64,000 nt of DNA from Girardinichthys multiradiatus (GCF_021462225.1 NC_061795.1:50956880-51020879); one strand, 5' to 3'; positions 1 to 11,297 are shown, counted from the stretch's first letter. The notes: generated from the letters alone by a model not told the origin. A program made the numbers and translations.

Positions 1-1247
1 TATGTCGCTTGCCACTCAGGCATTAATCCAGACTTCCTTGTGCAGACGGCCCTCTTCTTACCCTCTTCTCTTACTTTCTAGATATCTATGTTGCTTCCTG
101 TATCTTTTAGCCTCTTTCAGTCATTCTAGTCCTCCATCCTGCCCTAATATTTAGCTTTCTCTGGCATGTTGGCTGTATAACCTAATGAGGAGCTTTTCTA
201 TGTTTGCACATGAGTAAGGAGCGACTTGATCTTTGATACTTTATCTGTTTGAGCAGATAACTTCAGAAACAACTGTCATCTATTTAGTGCATCTGTTGCT
301 GTTTTGAACCCCTTTCAGTGACATGTTGTTTAATGCAACCTGTTGGTTCTGTTGCCTTCATAGGCAAACATTTATTATTACATTCACTAATTCATTTTCT
401 TGTCATTGTTTTAATGATTTTTATTCAGCGCACCCATGGGCCGGACTCAGCGACAGGGGTACAAACCACTGAGTCTATGTAGAACCACATACAATGGGTT
501 GTTGACAGGCACAGCTACTAATCTTAGTGCTCCGTGGACAGAACGAAAACAACAGCTTTGTTCTGTTTAAGGATTTTTTCCTCTGGGTCCGTTGTGTGTT
601 TGTGTGAATTTACGTGTCTGTATGCACACTGTGCATACAGACACGTAACTGGAAATATTTCCAAACAGCCAAATCTGTCTTTCTTGTAATCATAGGAAAC
701 ATTTATTATCCTTCTTTCAGTAATTGGTTGGGGAGGGGCAGTGCTGCGCCCCTCTATGCTTAATGCAGCTGGAGAACACTTCTAACTTATGTTTGGGTTT
801 TAGTTGGACCCAAATGCAGGCAGACCAGAGGAAGAGAGGTTAAATGAAGAATTTAAGAGAACAGGACCTGGAACCAGGCTGAGCGTAACGGAAGAATCCA
901 GTAATGGACACGGAAAACCAGGGAGCTTAAATACAGAAGGGATGTAATCAATGACATGGAAATCATGTCCGTCTAATGAGGGGAATACTGAACAGCTGTG
1001 AGAGGAGAGTACTGAGCAGGAGACCTGGAGGAAGGAGACTAATAAACACAGAGGGAGCTGGACCGAAACACAAATGAATTATAAGACCAACGCTAACATA
1101 AGAAAATAACCTAAATACAACCACCGGAGCATCAGAAATGAGTAAGAAGCTAAAGGAATTAAAATGACAGGACCTAAACAACAACGACGAAAACTGAAAT
1201 GATCTGAATATTGAAAGCCCTAATGAATGGGATGGATAGATCATAAC
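1..1247. other. left flank, no gene recognised
   Basis: No coding exon or known repeat can be assigned with confidence. The first 800 bases look like ordinary AT-rich teleost intergenic sequence and contain a perfect short palindrome, listed separately. From about 795 to 1240 the plus strand becomes purine-rich with many short direct echoes. This texture is seen in dispersed, transcribed-looking repeats of fish genomes, but I cannot name a family. The one open frame here, minus strand 963-1244, is low-complexity and looks like noise. Confidence 0.5.
610..648. repeat. perfect 39-bp palindrome
   Basis: Two 19-bp arms, 610-628 and 630-648, are exact reverse complements separated by a single C. 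The left arm begins TTACGTGTCTG and the right arm ends CAGACACGTAA. The symmetry stops at both outer edges. Such an arrangement can form a tight hairpin or cruciform. No surrounding feature explains it. Confidence 0.95.
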
Positions 1248-3422
1248 GTTATTGGACTTCTGTGCTGGTCATGGATTGTCCACTATGAACACCATGTTCA
1301 AACATAAGGGTGTCCATCAGTGCACTTGGCACCAGGATGCCCTAGGTAGGAGTTCAATGATCGACTTTGTTGTCATATCATCAGACCTTCGGCCGCATGC
1401 TTTGGACACTCGGGTGAAGAGAGGGGCTGAGCTGTCCACTGATCACCACTTGGTGGTGAGTTGGATCCACTGGAAGAGGAGAAAGTTGGACAGACTTGGC
1501 AGACATAAGTGCATAGTGAGGGTCTGCTGTGTGTGTCTGGCAGAGCACTCGGCCAGGGATGTGTTCAACTCCCACCTCCGGGAGAGCTTTGACCAGATTC
1601 CGGGGGATGTTGGAGGCATAGAGTCCAAGTGGACCATGTTCTCCGCATCTATTGTCGATGGTGCTGCCCGTAGCTGTGGCCTAAGGTCTGCGGTGCCTGT
1701 CGCGGCGGCAATCCCCGAACCCAGTGGTGGACACTGGCAGTTAGGGAGACTGTAAAGCTGAAGAAGGAGTCCTATCAGCTGTGGTTGGTTTGTGGGACTC
1801 CTGAGGCGGCTGACGGGTACCGTGAGGCCAAGTGTGCTGCAGCCCGGGCGGTGGCAGAGACAAAAACCTGGGCCTGGGAGGAGTTTGGTGAGGCCATGGA
1901 GAAGGGCTATTGGTTGGCCTCAAAGCGATTCTGGCAAACCGTCCGGCACCTCAGGAGGGGGAAGCAATGCTTCGCCAACACTGTTTATAGTGGGGTTGGG
2001 AGGCTACTAACCTTGACTGAGGACATTATCGGGCGGTGGAAGGAGTACTTCGAGAATCTGCTCAATCCTACCATCACGCATTCCCTGGTGGAAACAGAGG
2101 CTGGGGACTCGGGGTTGGACTCTTTCATCACCCAGGCTGAAGTCACCGAGGTGGTTAAAAAGCTCCGCGGTGGCAGTGCTTCAGGGGTGGATGAGATCTG
2201 CCCTGAGTACCTCAAATCTCTGGATGTTGTTGGGCTGTCATGGTTGACACACCTCTTCAACATTGCATGGCGGTCAGGGACAGTGACTCTGGACTGGCAG
2301 TCTGGGGTGGGGGGACTGCCAACTACAGGGGGATCACACTCCTTAGCCTCCCTGGTAAGGCCTACGCCAGGGTATTGGAGAGGAGAGTCTGGCCGATAGT
2401 CGAACCTCGGCTTCAGGAGGAGCAGTGTGGTTTTCGTCCCGGCCGTGGAACACTGGACCAGCTCTATACCCTCTACGGGGTACTCGAGGGTTCATGGGAG
2501 TTTGCCCAACCGGTCCACATGTGTTTTGTGGACCTGGAGAAGGCATTCGACTGTGTCCCTCGTGACGCCCTGTGGGGGGTGCTCCAGGAGTATGGAATCA
2601 GGGGCCCTTTATTAGGGGCGATCCGGTCCCTGTACAAGAGGAGCAGGAGTTTGGTTCGCATTGCCGGCACTAAGTCAGACCTGTTTCCGGTGCATGTTGG
2701 ACTCCGGCAGGGCTGCCCTTTGTCACCGGTCCTGTTCATAACTTTTATGGACAGGATTTCTAGGTGCAGCCAAGGGCTGGAGGGGTTCTGGTTTGGGGAC
2801 CAGAGGATTTTGTCTCTTCTTTTTGCAGATGACGTGGTCTTGCTGGCCCCCTCTAGCCAAGACCTACATTATGCGCTGGGGCGGTTCGCAGCCGAGTGTG
2901 AAGCAGCTGAGATGAAGATCAGCTCCTCCAAGTCCGAGGCCATGGTTATCGACCGGAAAAGGGTGGCTTATCCTCTTCAGGTTGGAGTGGAGTTCCTGCC
3001 TCAAGTGGAGGAGTTCAAGTATCTCGGGGTCTTGTTCACGTGTGAGGGAAGAATGGAGCGGGAGATCGACAGACGGATCGGCGCGGCTACCGCGGTAATG
3101 GGGGCGCTGTGCCGGTCCGTTGTGGTGAAAAGCAAAGCTCTCGATTTACCGGTCGGTCTACGTTCCTACCCTCACCTATGGCCATGAACTTTGGGTCATG
3201 ACCGAAAGAATGAGATCCCGGATACAAGCGGCTGAAATGAGCTTCCTCCGTAGGGTGGCCGGGCGCTCCCTTAGAGATAGGGTGAGGAGCTCGGCCATCT
3301 GGGAGGAACTCGGAGTAGAGCCGCTGCTCCTCCACATCGAGAGGAGCCAGTTGAGGTGGCTCGGACATCTATACCGGATGCCTCCTGGACGCCTTCCTCG
3401 GGAGGTGTTCCAGGCACGTCCC
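1248..3422 (+). mobile_element. non-LTR retrotransposon, RTE-like, 5'-truncated
   Basis: This is a LINE with an endonuclease-reverse transcriptase polyprotein. It starts abruptly inside the endonuclease region: similarity to the second copy at 31480-32958 begins near 1248. It ends near 3422 in a TA microsatellite, before the expected end of the coding region. The single-ORF style and the RT motifs suggest the RTE group (Rex3-like), but the clade call is from memory of the family and is not verified. The GC content is much higher than in the flanks. Confidence 0.85.
1252..3422 (+). pseudogene. LINE ORF: endonuclease C-terminus plus reverse transcriptase, frameshifted
   Basis: The coding region is spread over at least four frame segments: 1252-1755, 1785-2399, about 2306-3187, and 3198 onward. 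The first segment has the end of the apurinic-type endonuclease domain (NTMFKHKG, then IDFVVISSDL). The second carries the linker and the start of the RT domain. The third carries the RT core, with NYRGITLL, CGFRPGRGTLDQL, a VDLEKAFDCVPR block holding the first catalytic aspartate, LRQGCPLSP, and the catalytic FADDVVLLA box. The last segment has the post-RT region (ERSQLRWLGH). Multiple frameshifts and the missing N-terminus make it inactive. The same domain order is seen in the 31.5 kb copy. Confidence 0.85.
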
Positions 3423-3438
3423 ATATATATATATATAT
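3423..3438. repeat. short (TA)n microsatellite
   Basis: A run of alternating TA directly joins the end of the LINE at 3422 to the start of the inverted SINE fragment at about 3439. The two elements meet here with no unique sequence between them. Confidence 0.85.
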
Positions 3439-3720
3439 CAGTCAGTCAGTCATTTTCTACCGCTTATTCCATAGTGGGTCACGGGGGAGCTGGTGCCTAT
3501 CTCCAGCAGTCTATGGGCGAGAGGCGGGGTACACCCTGGACAGGTTGCCAGTCCATCGCAGGGCAACACACAAACAACCATACACACACTCATTCATACA
3601 CCTAAGGGGCAATTTAGAGTTACCAATTAACCTAACAGGCATGTCTTTGGACTGTGGGAGGAAGCCAGACTCCAAACTCCAAAAAAACCTCGGCCAGTAA
3701 TCGAACTCAGGACCTTCTCA
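3439..3720 (-). repeat. tRNA-derived SINE fragment, minus strand
   Basis: This is the same family as the complete copy at 6122-6477, in inverse orientation. The SINE 3' tail (CAGTCAGTCAGTCAT) is at the left. Next comes the conserved body, and then a degenerate B box near 3698-3716 (reverse complement GAGTTCGATTAC). The middle is internally deleted relative to the full copy: the segment with the conserved head-proximal block is gone. The tRNA-like A-box end is missing where the Tc1 relic begins. Confidence 0.8.
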
Positions 3721-5028
3721 CTTTTGAATGTTGGTGGTGCTTTCACACCCGTGGTAGCATGAGACGGACTCTACAACCCACACAAGTGGCTCAGGTAGTG
3801 CTGCTCATCCAGGATGGCACATCAATGCCAGCTGTGGCAAGAAGGTTTGCTGTGTCTGTCAGCGTAGTGTCCAGAACCTGGAGGCGTCCAGGAGACAGGC
3901 CAGTACACCAGGAGACGTGGAGGAGGCCGTAGGAGGGCAACAACCCAGCAGCTGGACCACTACCTCCGCCTTTGTGCAAGGAGGAACAGGAGGAGCACTG
4001 CCAGAGCCCTGCAAAATGACCTCCAGCAGGCCACAAATGTGCATGTGTCTGCACAAATGGTTACAAACCGACTCCATGAGGATGGTATGAGGGACCGACG
4101 TCCACAAATGGGGGTTGTGCTCACAGCCCAACACCGTGCAGGACGCTTGGCATTTGCCAGAGAACACCAGGATTGGCAAATTCGCCACTGGTGCCCTGTG
4201 GTCTTCACAGATGAAAGCAGGTTCACACTGAGCACATGTGACAGACGTGACAGAGTCTGGAGACACCGTGGAGAGAGATCTGCTGTCTCCAATATCCTTC
4301 ACCATGACCACTTTGGCAGTGGGTCAGTAATGGTGTGGGGTGGCATTTCTTTCCATGAGCTCGCCAGAGGTAACCTGACTGCCATTAGGTACCAAGATGA
4401 GATCCTCAGACCCCTTGTGAGACCATATGCTGGTGTGGTTGGTCCTGGGTTCCTCCTAATGCAGGACAAGGCTAGACCTCATGTGGCTGGAGTGTGTCAC
4501 CAGTTCCTGCAAGATGAAGACATTGAAGCTATGGACCGGCCCGCCTGTTCTCCAGACCTGAATCCGATTGAGCACATCTGGGACATCATGTCTCGCTCCA
4601 TCCACCAACGTCACGTTGCACCACAGACTGTCCAGGAGTTGGTGGATGCTTTAGTCCAGGTCTGGGAGGAGATCCCTCAGGAGACCATCCTTCGTCTCAT
4701 CAGGAGCATGCCCAGGTGTTGTAGGGAGGTCATACAGACACGTGGAGGTCACACACAATACTGAGCCTCATTTTGACTTGTTTTAAGGACATTACATCAA
4801 AGTTGGATCAGCCTCTAGTGTGTTTTTCCACTTTAATTTTGTGTGTGACTCTAAATCCAGGCCTCCATTGGTTCATAAATTTGATTTCCATTGATGATTT
4901 TTGTGGGATTTTGCTGTCAGCACATTTAACTTTGTACAGAACAAAGTATTCAATCAGAATATTTCATTCATTCAGATCTAGGATGTGTTATTTGAGGGTT
5001 CCCTTTATGTTTTTATTTTTATTTTATT
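3721..5028 (+). mobile_element. Tc1-like DNA transposon (DD34E), degraded
   Basis: It contains a DD34E transposase relic followed by about 260 bp of 3' flank that keeps a family-like right-end segment near 4980-5010 (GGATGTGTTATTTGAGGG). The right boundary is approximate and the left end is not clear. The left terminal inverted repeat is not visible because the inverted SINE fragment abuts it. No target-site TA pair could be established. Confidence 0.75.
3759..4764 (+). pseudogene. Tc1-like DD34E transposase, frameshifted
   Basis: The first part (ATG at 3759, frame to 3932) reads as the N-terminal helix-turn-helix region ([25 protein letters not shown]). The frame is broken between about 3880 and 3960. 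From 4039 to 4764 the catalytic part is open for 241 codons. The catalytic triad is visible: D in [10 protein letters not shown] in [10 protein letters not shown], and E in [11 protein letters not shown], with 34 residues between the last two. The motif VMVWGGIS is present. The residue after the second aspartate is K, where Tc1 families usually have N. The frameshift means no full-length protein can be made. The element is a fossil of the mariner/Tc1 superfamily, which moves by cut-and-paste. Confidence 0.88.
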
Positions 5029-6109
5029 TATTAATTTGGACTTTGACTGGACCTTGGAGCTGAAGTTAGGACAGACAACAGAAGATCTTTTTTACCTGAC
5101 ACCAACACACATGTCCTAAAAGTGCAATAAATGAGCAACATTCACAGTTATGGAAATAACAAGCTGCTCCCTTCCTGACAAATTCTCAGATAACACTTTC
5201 ATCACCCTCTGCCTTTGCATAACCTGAGGATCAACTGGCTTTTCCAACTAGCACGAAAACTCTGTTGGAAAGAACTGACAGGCAGTTCACTGAGGAGATG
5301 TTATTAAATAAAATGACCTGAAAAACTGGAGTAGAAGTTTCAAACTTCTTTGATGGTCCCAAACCCTCCAGGTGAACATGGACCTAATATTTTTCATTTG
5401 GCATGTGGAAAGTTATCTCTGGCAGGTCGGGCTTTAAATATGTTTTAGATCGGTGCCTCAAGGAACTAAGGCAGTTATACTGCTGTCCAACCTGGTAGTA
5501 ACAAGCCGTACCTAATAAAGTGGCCGTTTAGTGTAAATAAACTGAATTAAACTAAAAGTTATGTTTTGGGGGTTTTTTTAATTGGGGAAAATGATGCTGA
5601 TGTCCAGAGAAATGTTCCAGTTCTTCAGTCCTGATCTGAAAGATGAGAAACAGGAAGAAACCTCCTTAAATTACTATAATAGCAAAACATTTCCTGTAAA
5701 TAATAAACACACCCAGGATCATAATGTCTGGATATGTACACAAATATGAACAAACAGAAAAGTATTGTACAATGTTGTTAAGTCTCTGTTTTGGAGGATT
5801 TGACTTTTTAAAGTTGGTCTGAAGTTGGATGAAGTTCAGTCCAGAAGTGGATCCCAGCAGCTCAGGCCTGAAACTGACATTAATTCAGGAGGTTTTACTT
5901 GACTTTAAGTTGCCAAAAGAAACCAGAAGATGTTTAGGGTCCTGGAGAAATAGCAGAAACACACCTTTTTATAATCATACAATACCTTTGTCCATATTTT
6001 CTGAACCTTTTGCATCAATTAAATCAAACCTCAAACGGTTTTAAAAAATACAAGCTTTATAAAAAATATCTCATCCTTTTTTCAGAACTCTGATCAAATT
6101 TCAGAAACA
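5029..6109. other. intergenic, no gene recognised
   Basis: AT-rich sequence with no convincing coding region. A short transposon end at 5451-5536 is listed separately. The open frame at 5829-6044 has no recognisable domain. Confidence 0.6.
5451..5536 (+). mobile_element. 3' end relic of a mariner/Tc1-type element
   Basis: The segment ends with CCTAATAAAGTGGCCG followed by TTTAGTGTA. This matches the terminal sequence of a very common teleost mariner-type element, and a second relic at 60905-61062 has the same signature. The preceding bases read like a decayed transposase C-terminus (AACTAAGGCAGTT). The rest of the element is absent. Confidence 0.65.
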
Positions 6110-6489
6110 TGATTTCTTAAGGGCTGCACGGTGGCACAGTTGGTATCACTGTTGCCTTGCAGCAAGAAGGTCCTGGGTTCGATTCCGACCGGGGGTCTTT
6201 CTGCATGGAGTTTGCATGTTCTCCTCGTGCATGCGTGGGTTCTCACCGGGTACTCCGGCTTCCTCCCACAGTCCAAAGACATGCCTGTTAGGTTAATTGG
6301 TCACTCTAAATTGCCCTTAGGTGTGTGAATGAGTGTGTGCGTGGTTGTTTGTGTGTTGCCCTGTGATGGACTGGCGACTTGTCCAGGGTGTGCCCTGCCT
6401 CTCGCCCGTGGATTGCTGGAGATGGGCACCAGCTCCCCCGTGACCCACTGTGGAGTGAGCGGTGGAAAATGACTGACTGATTTCTTAAG
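6110..6489 (+). repeat. complete tRNA-derived SINE with 12-bp target duplication
   Basis: The element body is 6122-6477 and is flanked by perfect direct repeats TGATTTCTTAAG at 6110-6121 and 6478-6489. The head has a tRNA-like RNA polymerase III promoter: A box TGGCACAGTTGG (6132-6143) and B box GGTTCGATTCC (6176-6186). A conserved body follows and then a GACTGACTGA-type tail. Related copies are at 3439-3720, 24696-25080, 30885-31000 and 36109-36459. The intact duplication shows retrotransposition by target-primed reverse transcription, with the enzyme supplied by a LINE in trans. Confidence 0.88.
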
Positions 6490-7983
6490 TTTTTATTACT
6501 GTTTTTCTTTTTTGCAGTTACTGGCTGTAAAATAGGAGAAGTTTTGTCTTCCTAGATAAAATATTTCTAATTATCGTTTAGTTATCACATAGCAGTGTCA
6601 TATTTTACCTTAAACCTTCCAGAAACAGGATTCTTTTGGTATCAGTAGCCTGTTGACCACTCAGCATTCCCTCATTCGGCTCAGGAATGTCTCTCACATC
6701 TCTCTTATCAACTGTTTTGTCTGAGGGGCACCTCAAGAGGGCTCGGCGTTACAACTGATAGGCTTTTAGGAATTCACACCTCTGTTTTTCCTTGACTCAT
6801 CCTTTGTCTGATCCCTTATATTCTATGACTATACAATGTCAAAAATGTGCTTCTTTCCTCTGTCCCAGCTATATGTTAACATTCAGAACAGTGCACAACA
6901 CTAAGTATGGATGGAAACACGATTCTACACAGAATGTAAATTGTTCCTGTTTTCTAAAACTTGTTATTGGTGTAAAACAGGAAATTACTTCATACATTTG
7001 AACAAGCAGGGGGCCGAGTCCGGTTGATTTCAGGCTCTAAACTCAACCATAACCGTGTCAGATTACAGATTATGACTTAAACAAGTTTCCATATAACTCA
7101 TCAGATGGAAACATTGTTCTCCTTGATCTAACAGAGCAAATGATTACAATTATTATACCTGGTTGGTGTTGTGGTAGAGTGATTATCATGTGACCTGGAG
7201 GTTCTGTTCAGCTAACTGAAACTGGACTTCATAGAGGGGGAAGATTGGGTCCATTTTAGTTTCTCCATCCTTTTCATCTAACATTACAAGGATGGAGACA
7301 CTGATAAAGGTACAATAAGGTGTAGTTCTGTGAAATAAGAGGAAGCTTGTCTCTGGTGTACAAAATTAAATAATGTTCTGCTTGTCTCCACTCCAGAAGA
7401 CATTTCTTATTGCAATGACAATGATGAGCATTGTTAAAGTGGGTCAGGATGTCGTTACAGAACTAGCAGCTAACGAAATCTGTTCTGTTATCTACGCTGA
7501 TGATGGCAGCTCAGCAAATCGGGCCCGTTTGCAGAAGAAAGTTATGAGATTAAGTCAGGGACAGCTGTGACCAGCGTGGTTCTAAACAGACCCGACTTGT
7601 GTTTTTATTGTTCTGACCACTAAATCTAAAGCAGACTGTGTGAGATTAAATAATTTATATACCTGAAGCTGCACTGTTAGGGTGGTTAACATGTAAATGA
7701 TCTGGTCTAAATAAAGTACTTTTACCCTTAACTTTATGAATTACCTAGAATTATTTAAATCATGCTAATATGATTCAAGTGTTCCCTGGTTATGAGTTCT
7801 TATTTAAATTTACTCAGTTTCAGTTTCATATGTAGCCGTAGTTCGGATCAAAAACATCACCATTACATTTTTACCTCTGAAATAAGATGAGCTTGTTTAC
7901 TGCTGAACTGTATGTGATGGTCAGGCATGATCTCTAAAACTTTTAACTGGAGTTATTTTTAAACGAATCCTTTTAAACAGACT
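6490..7983. other. intergenic, no gene recognised
   Basis: AT-rich sequence. The open frames at 6792-7001 and 7373-7570 show no domain I recognise and no splice-linked partners. The bases around 7165-7215 faintly resemble a decayed tRNA-like head, but too weakly to call. Confidence 0.5.
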
Positions 7984-8590
7984 CTTAAAGACTCCTCACT
8001 AGAACTAAGAAAGTGGAGCACATCGGCCCGGTTCTAAAGTCCTTACACTGGCTCCCTGTAGCTCAGAGAATAGACTTTAAAATACTTCTGTTAGTCTATA
8101 AATCACTGAATGGCTTAACACCAAAATACATTACAGATTTGTTGTCAGTGTATCAACCACCCAGACCTCTCAGGTCTTCTGGCTCAAATCTACTCTGCAG
8201 AACCAAAACCAGAACCAAACATGGAGAAGCAGCTTTTAGTTCTTATGCTCCACTAATCTGGAATAAACTCCCAGAAAACTGTAAAAGCGCCGAAACCCTA
8301 AGTTGCTTTAAATCAAGATTAAAAACGTATTTGTTTAAAGTGGCCTTTGACTGGGCCATCTAAACATCATTAGTTAAGTCTTCAGTCCAATTTTCCTTTC
8401 ATTTTCTTGTCCATCATTCTATTCTCTTTATTTTATTTTATTTAACTTTTTTAAATTACCTTTGTTGTTTGATTTTATCATTTGATTTGTTTTTCTGTAT
8501 CTGTGTTTATTTTCTTTGTAATTGTATGTACAGCGCTTTGAGTGTCTCGTTGCCGAAAAGCGCTATATAAATAAACTTACCTTACCTTAT
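7984..8590 (+). mobile_element. L2/CR1-type LINE, 3' end only
   Basis: A 5'-truncated LINE copy. It contains the C-terminal coding part (8013-8363), a 3' UTR, and the diagnostic tail AGCGCTTTGAGTGTC, then GCGCTATATAAATAAA, then short CTTAC-type repeats at about 8575-8600. This tail is typical of teleost L2-like LINEs. Confidence 0.8.
8013..8363 (+). pseudogene. LINE ORF2 C-terminal fragment
   Basis: 116 residues are open from 8013 and match the post-RT C-terminal region of L2/CR1-type ORF2: HIGPVLKSLHWLPVAQRI, FKILLLVYKSLNGLTP, and FKSRLKTYLF near the end. There is no catalytic domain because the copy is 5'-truncated. It belongs to the same broad group as the minus-strand fragment at 20097-20456, but the sequence differs enough to suggest another subfamily. 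Confidence 0.82.
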
Positions 8591-9269
8591 CTTACCTAAA
8601 GCCGGTAAGAGACACCTTCTGATATCCAAGGAAAATCCTGTTGGAAGCTAAAGCTTTAAATAGAAAATTAGAAAATTCAGTTCACTTTCAGAAAATGTTT
8701 TGCATCATGATGTAGACTGATAAAGATGTGGCAGAAATAGAACCACTCATAAATATGCAGAATATGCAAAAGAGCATTAAAAGGTATTAACTTTTGCTTG
8801 GCTCCACAGAGTTTCATGTTGATCTAGTTTGGTGTTTGCTTCCTGTTTGATAATGGAAGCTGAGCACTCTTTGGTCATTGGCAGCACTTGTCAAATAACT
8901 GAAATACTTTTATCACAATCACAATCAGAATCAGAATCAGCTTTATTGCCAAGTTCGTACCTCCGGTACACTTTGCTCTTTTGTTCTGTTTATGATTCTG
9001 TTTTATGATTCAAGACTTATGATGTTTAATATTTCGATTTGCCAGGTCTAAACAACAACTTCACAGGCAGAGTTTAATAAGGAAGAAAAGGCTGGAAAAC
9101 ACTTGATTTTAGAAATTAATAGAAAATTTTGATCAAAGACATCAAATGTTTGGCAGTCACTGGATAAAGAGATCAGCTATGACAAAATAAATAAATTCTT
9201 TTCATGACTGAATCTATTAAACTCTATTTAAACTGTGCTAAAAACCATAGAAACAAACTGCCTGTAGTT
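8591..9269. other. intergenic with a short LINE tail fragment
   Basis: Mostly AT-rich unassigned sequence. Around 8917-8960 is the string AATCAGAATCAGCTTTATT followed by GCCAAGTTCGTAC. This is a common 3' terminal fragment of fish LINEs in minus orientation. Nothing else is recognised. Confidence 0.5.
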
Positions 9270-9639
9270 TTCTTCCAATTCAATTCAATTCAATTCAGTT
9301 TATTTATATAGCGCCAATTCACAACACATGTCGTCTCAAGGCACTTCACAAAGTCAGGTACAAATATTCCAATTACTCCTAATCATTGAACAGTTCAGTC
9401 AGATTCAGTTATTTATTCAAATTGGATAAAAAGTTTTTCTATCTAAGGAAACCCAGCAGATTGCATCCAGTCAGTGACTTGCAGCATTCACTCCTCCTGG
9501 ATGAGCATGTAGAGACAGTGGACAGTCACTGGTGTTGAATTTGCAGCAATCCCTCATACTGAGCATGCATGTAGCGACAGTGGAGAGGAAAAACTCCCTT
9601 TTAACAGGAAGAAACCTGTAAGAAACAAATGCATGGACT

Positions 9640-11251
9640 AGTTTTTCAGCGTCACTCCTAGACAGGATATTTCTAATTTTGGCAATGTTCCGGAAGTGAA
9701 AGAAGGAAATCGTAGAAACCTGTTTAATATGGGATTTAAATGACATGTCCTGGTCAAAAATAACACCAAGGTTTTTTTCTTTATTATCAGAGGTCAATTT
9801 AATGCCATCCAGGTTAAGTGATTGACTGAGCAGTTTCTTTTTTAAAGACTCCGGTCCAAAGACGACAACTTCTGTCTTGTCTGAATTTAGAAGCAGAAAA
9901 TTTAAAGTCATCCAAGTTTTTATATCTTCAAGACATGCTTGTAGTCTATCTAACTGGTTGGGCTCATTAGGATTTATGGATAAGTAAAGCTGAGTATCAT
10001 CAGCGTAACAGTGAAAATTTATCCCATGCTGCCTGATAATTTGACCTATTGGTAGCATATACAGGTCCTTCTCAAAATATTAGCATATTGTGATAAAGTT
10101 CATTATTTTCCATAATGTAATGATGAAAATTTAACATTCATATATTTTAGATTCATTGCACACTAACTGAAATATTTCAGGTCTTTTATTGTCTTAATAC
10201 GGATGATTTTGGCATACAGCTCATGAAAACCCAAAATTCCTATCTCACAAAATTAGCATATCATTAAAAGGGTCTCTAAACGAGCTATGAACCTAATCAT
10301 CTGAATCAACGAGTTAACTCTAAACACCTGCAAAAGATTCCTGAGGCCTTTAAAACTCCCAGCCTGGTTCATCACTCAAAACCCCAATCATGGGTAAGAC
10401 TGCCGACCTGACTGCTGTCCAGAAGGCCACTATTGACACCCTCAAGCAAGAGGGTAAGACACAGAAATAAATTTCTGAATGAATAGGCTGTTCCCACAGT
10501 GCTGTATCAAGGCACTTCAGTGGGAAGTCTGTGGGAAGGAAAAAGTGTGGCAGAAAACGCTGCACAACGAGAAGAGGTGACCGGACCCTGAGGAAGATTG
10601 TGGAGAAGGGCCGATTCCAGACCTTTGGGGGACCTGCGGAAGCAGTGGACTGAGTCTGGAGTAGAAACATCCAGAGCCACCGTGCACAGGCGTGTGCAGG
10701 TAATGGGCTACAGGTGCCGCATTCCCCAGGTCAAGCCACCTTTGAACCAGAAACAGCGGCAGAAGCGCCTGACCTGGGTTAGTGTGCAATGAATCTAAAA
10801 TATATGAATGTTAAATTTTCATCATTACATTATGGAAAATAATTAACTTTATCACAATATGCTAATATTTTGAGAAGGACCTGTATATAGTAAAGAGAAT
10901 TGGCCCAAGTACTGAACCCTGTGGTACTCCACAATTAACCCTGGAGTTTAAAGATGATTTATCATTTGCATGAACAAACTGGAATCTGTCAGACAGATAA
11001 GATTTAAACCAGCCTAGCGCTGTTCCCCTGATCCCTACAGCATATTCCAGCCTTTTTAAGAGAATATTATGGTCGACTGGATCAAATGCAGCACTGAGAT
11101 CTAACAGAACCAGAACAGACACAAGTCCATTATCTGAGGCCATAAGAATATCATTAGTGACTTTCAGCAGAGCTGTTTCAGTGCTATGATGAGCTCTGAA
11201 GCCTGACTGAAACTCTTCAAACAGGTCATTGCTGTGTAAATGCTCACACAT
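9640..11251 (-). pseudogene. LINE ORF2 reverse transcriptase, split by a transposon
   Basis: The N-terminal part of the RT is at 11251-10888 ([15 protein letters not shown], then [15 protein letters not shown] with the first catalytic aspartate, then [13 protein letters not shown]). It is interrupted within the next few codons by the 822-bp element at 10062-10883. The frame resumes at 10058 with HCYADDTQLYL, which holds the catalytic YADD. Counting the insertion plus a TATA duplication as removed, the two halves line up in frame, so the insertion is the main damage at this point. The coding sequence then ends near 9640 by an internal deletion into the 3' UTR. Confidence 0.85.
10062..10883 (+). 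mobile_element. internally deleted Tc1-type transposon with 106-bp inverted repeats
   Basis: The ends CAGGTCCTTCTCAAAATA (10062 onward) and its reverse complement (to 10883) form inverted repeats of 106 bp with one mismatch near position 40. Each end is flanked by TATA (10058-10061 and 10884-10887). The inside keeps a Tc1-type transposase start: ATG at 10390, MGKTADLTAVQKATIDTL, stop codon at 10468. Further helix-turn-helix remnants continue to about 10780, but the catalytic domain is entirely missing. It could only move using a transposase supplied in trans. It is inserted in the LINE RT. Confidence 0.9.
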
Positions 11252-11297
11252 TTGATTAGCAACTATAGGTTAATCATATCTAAAATGGGGCTGGTAA

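Noticed and set aside
7165..7225. Faint tRNA-like head (GTGGTAGAGTG, then GGTTCTGTTC)
   Set aside because: Box B is too degenerate and no SINE body follows, so it could be chance.
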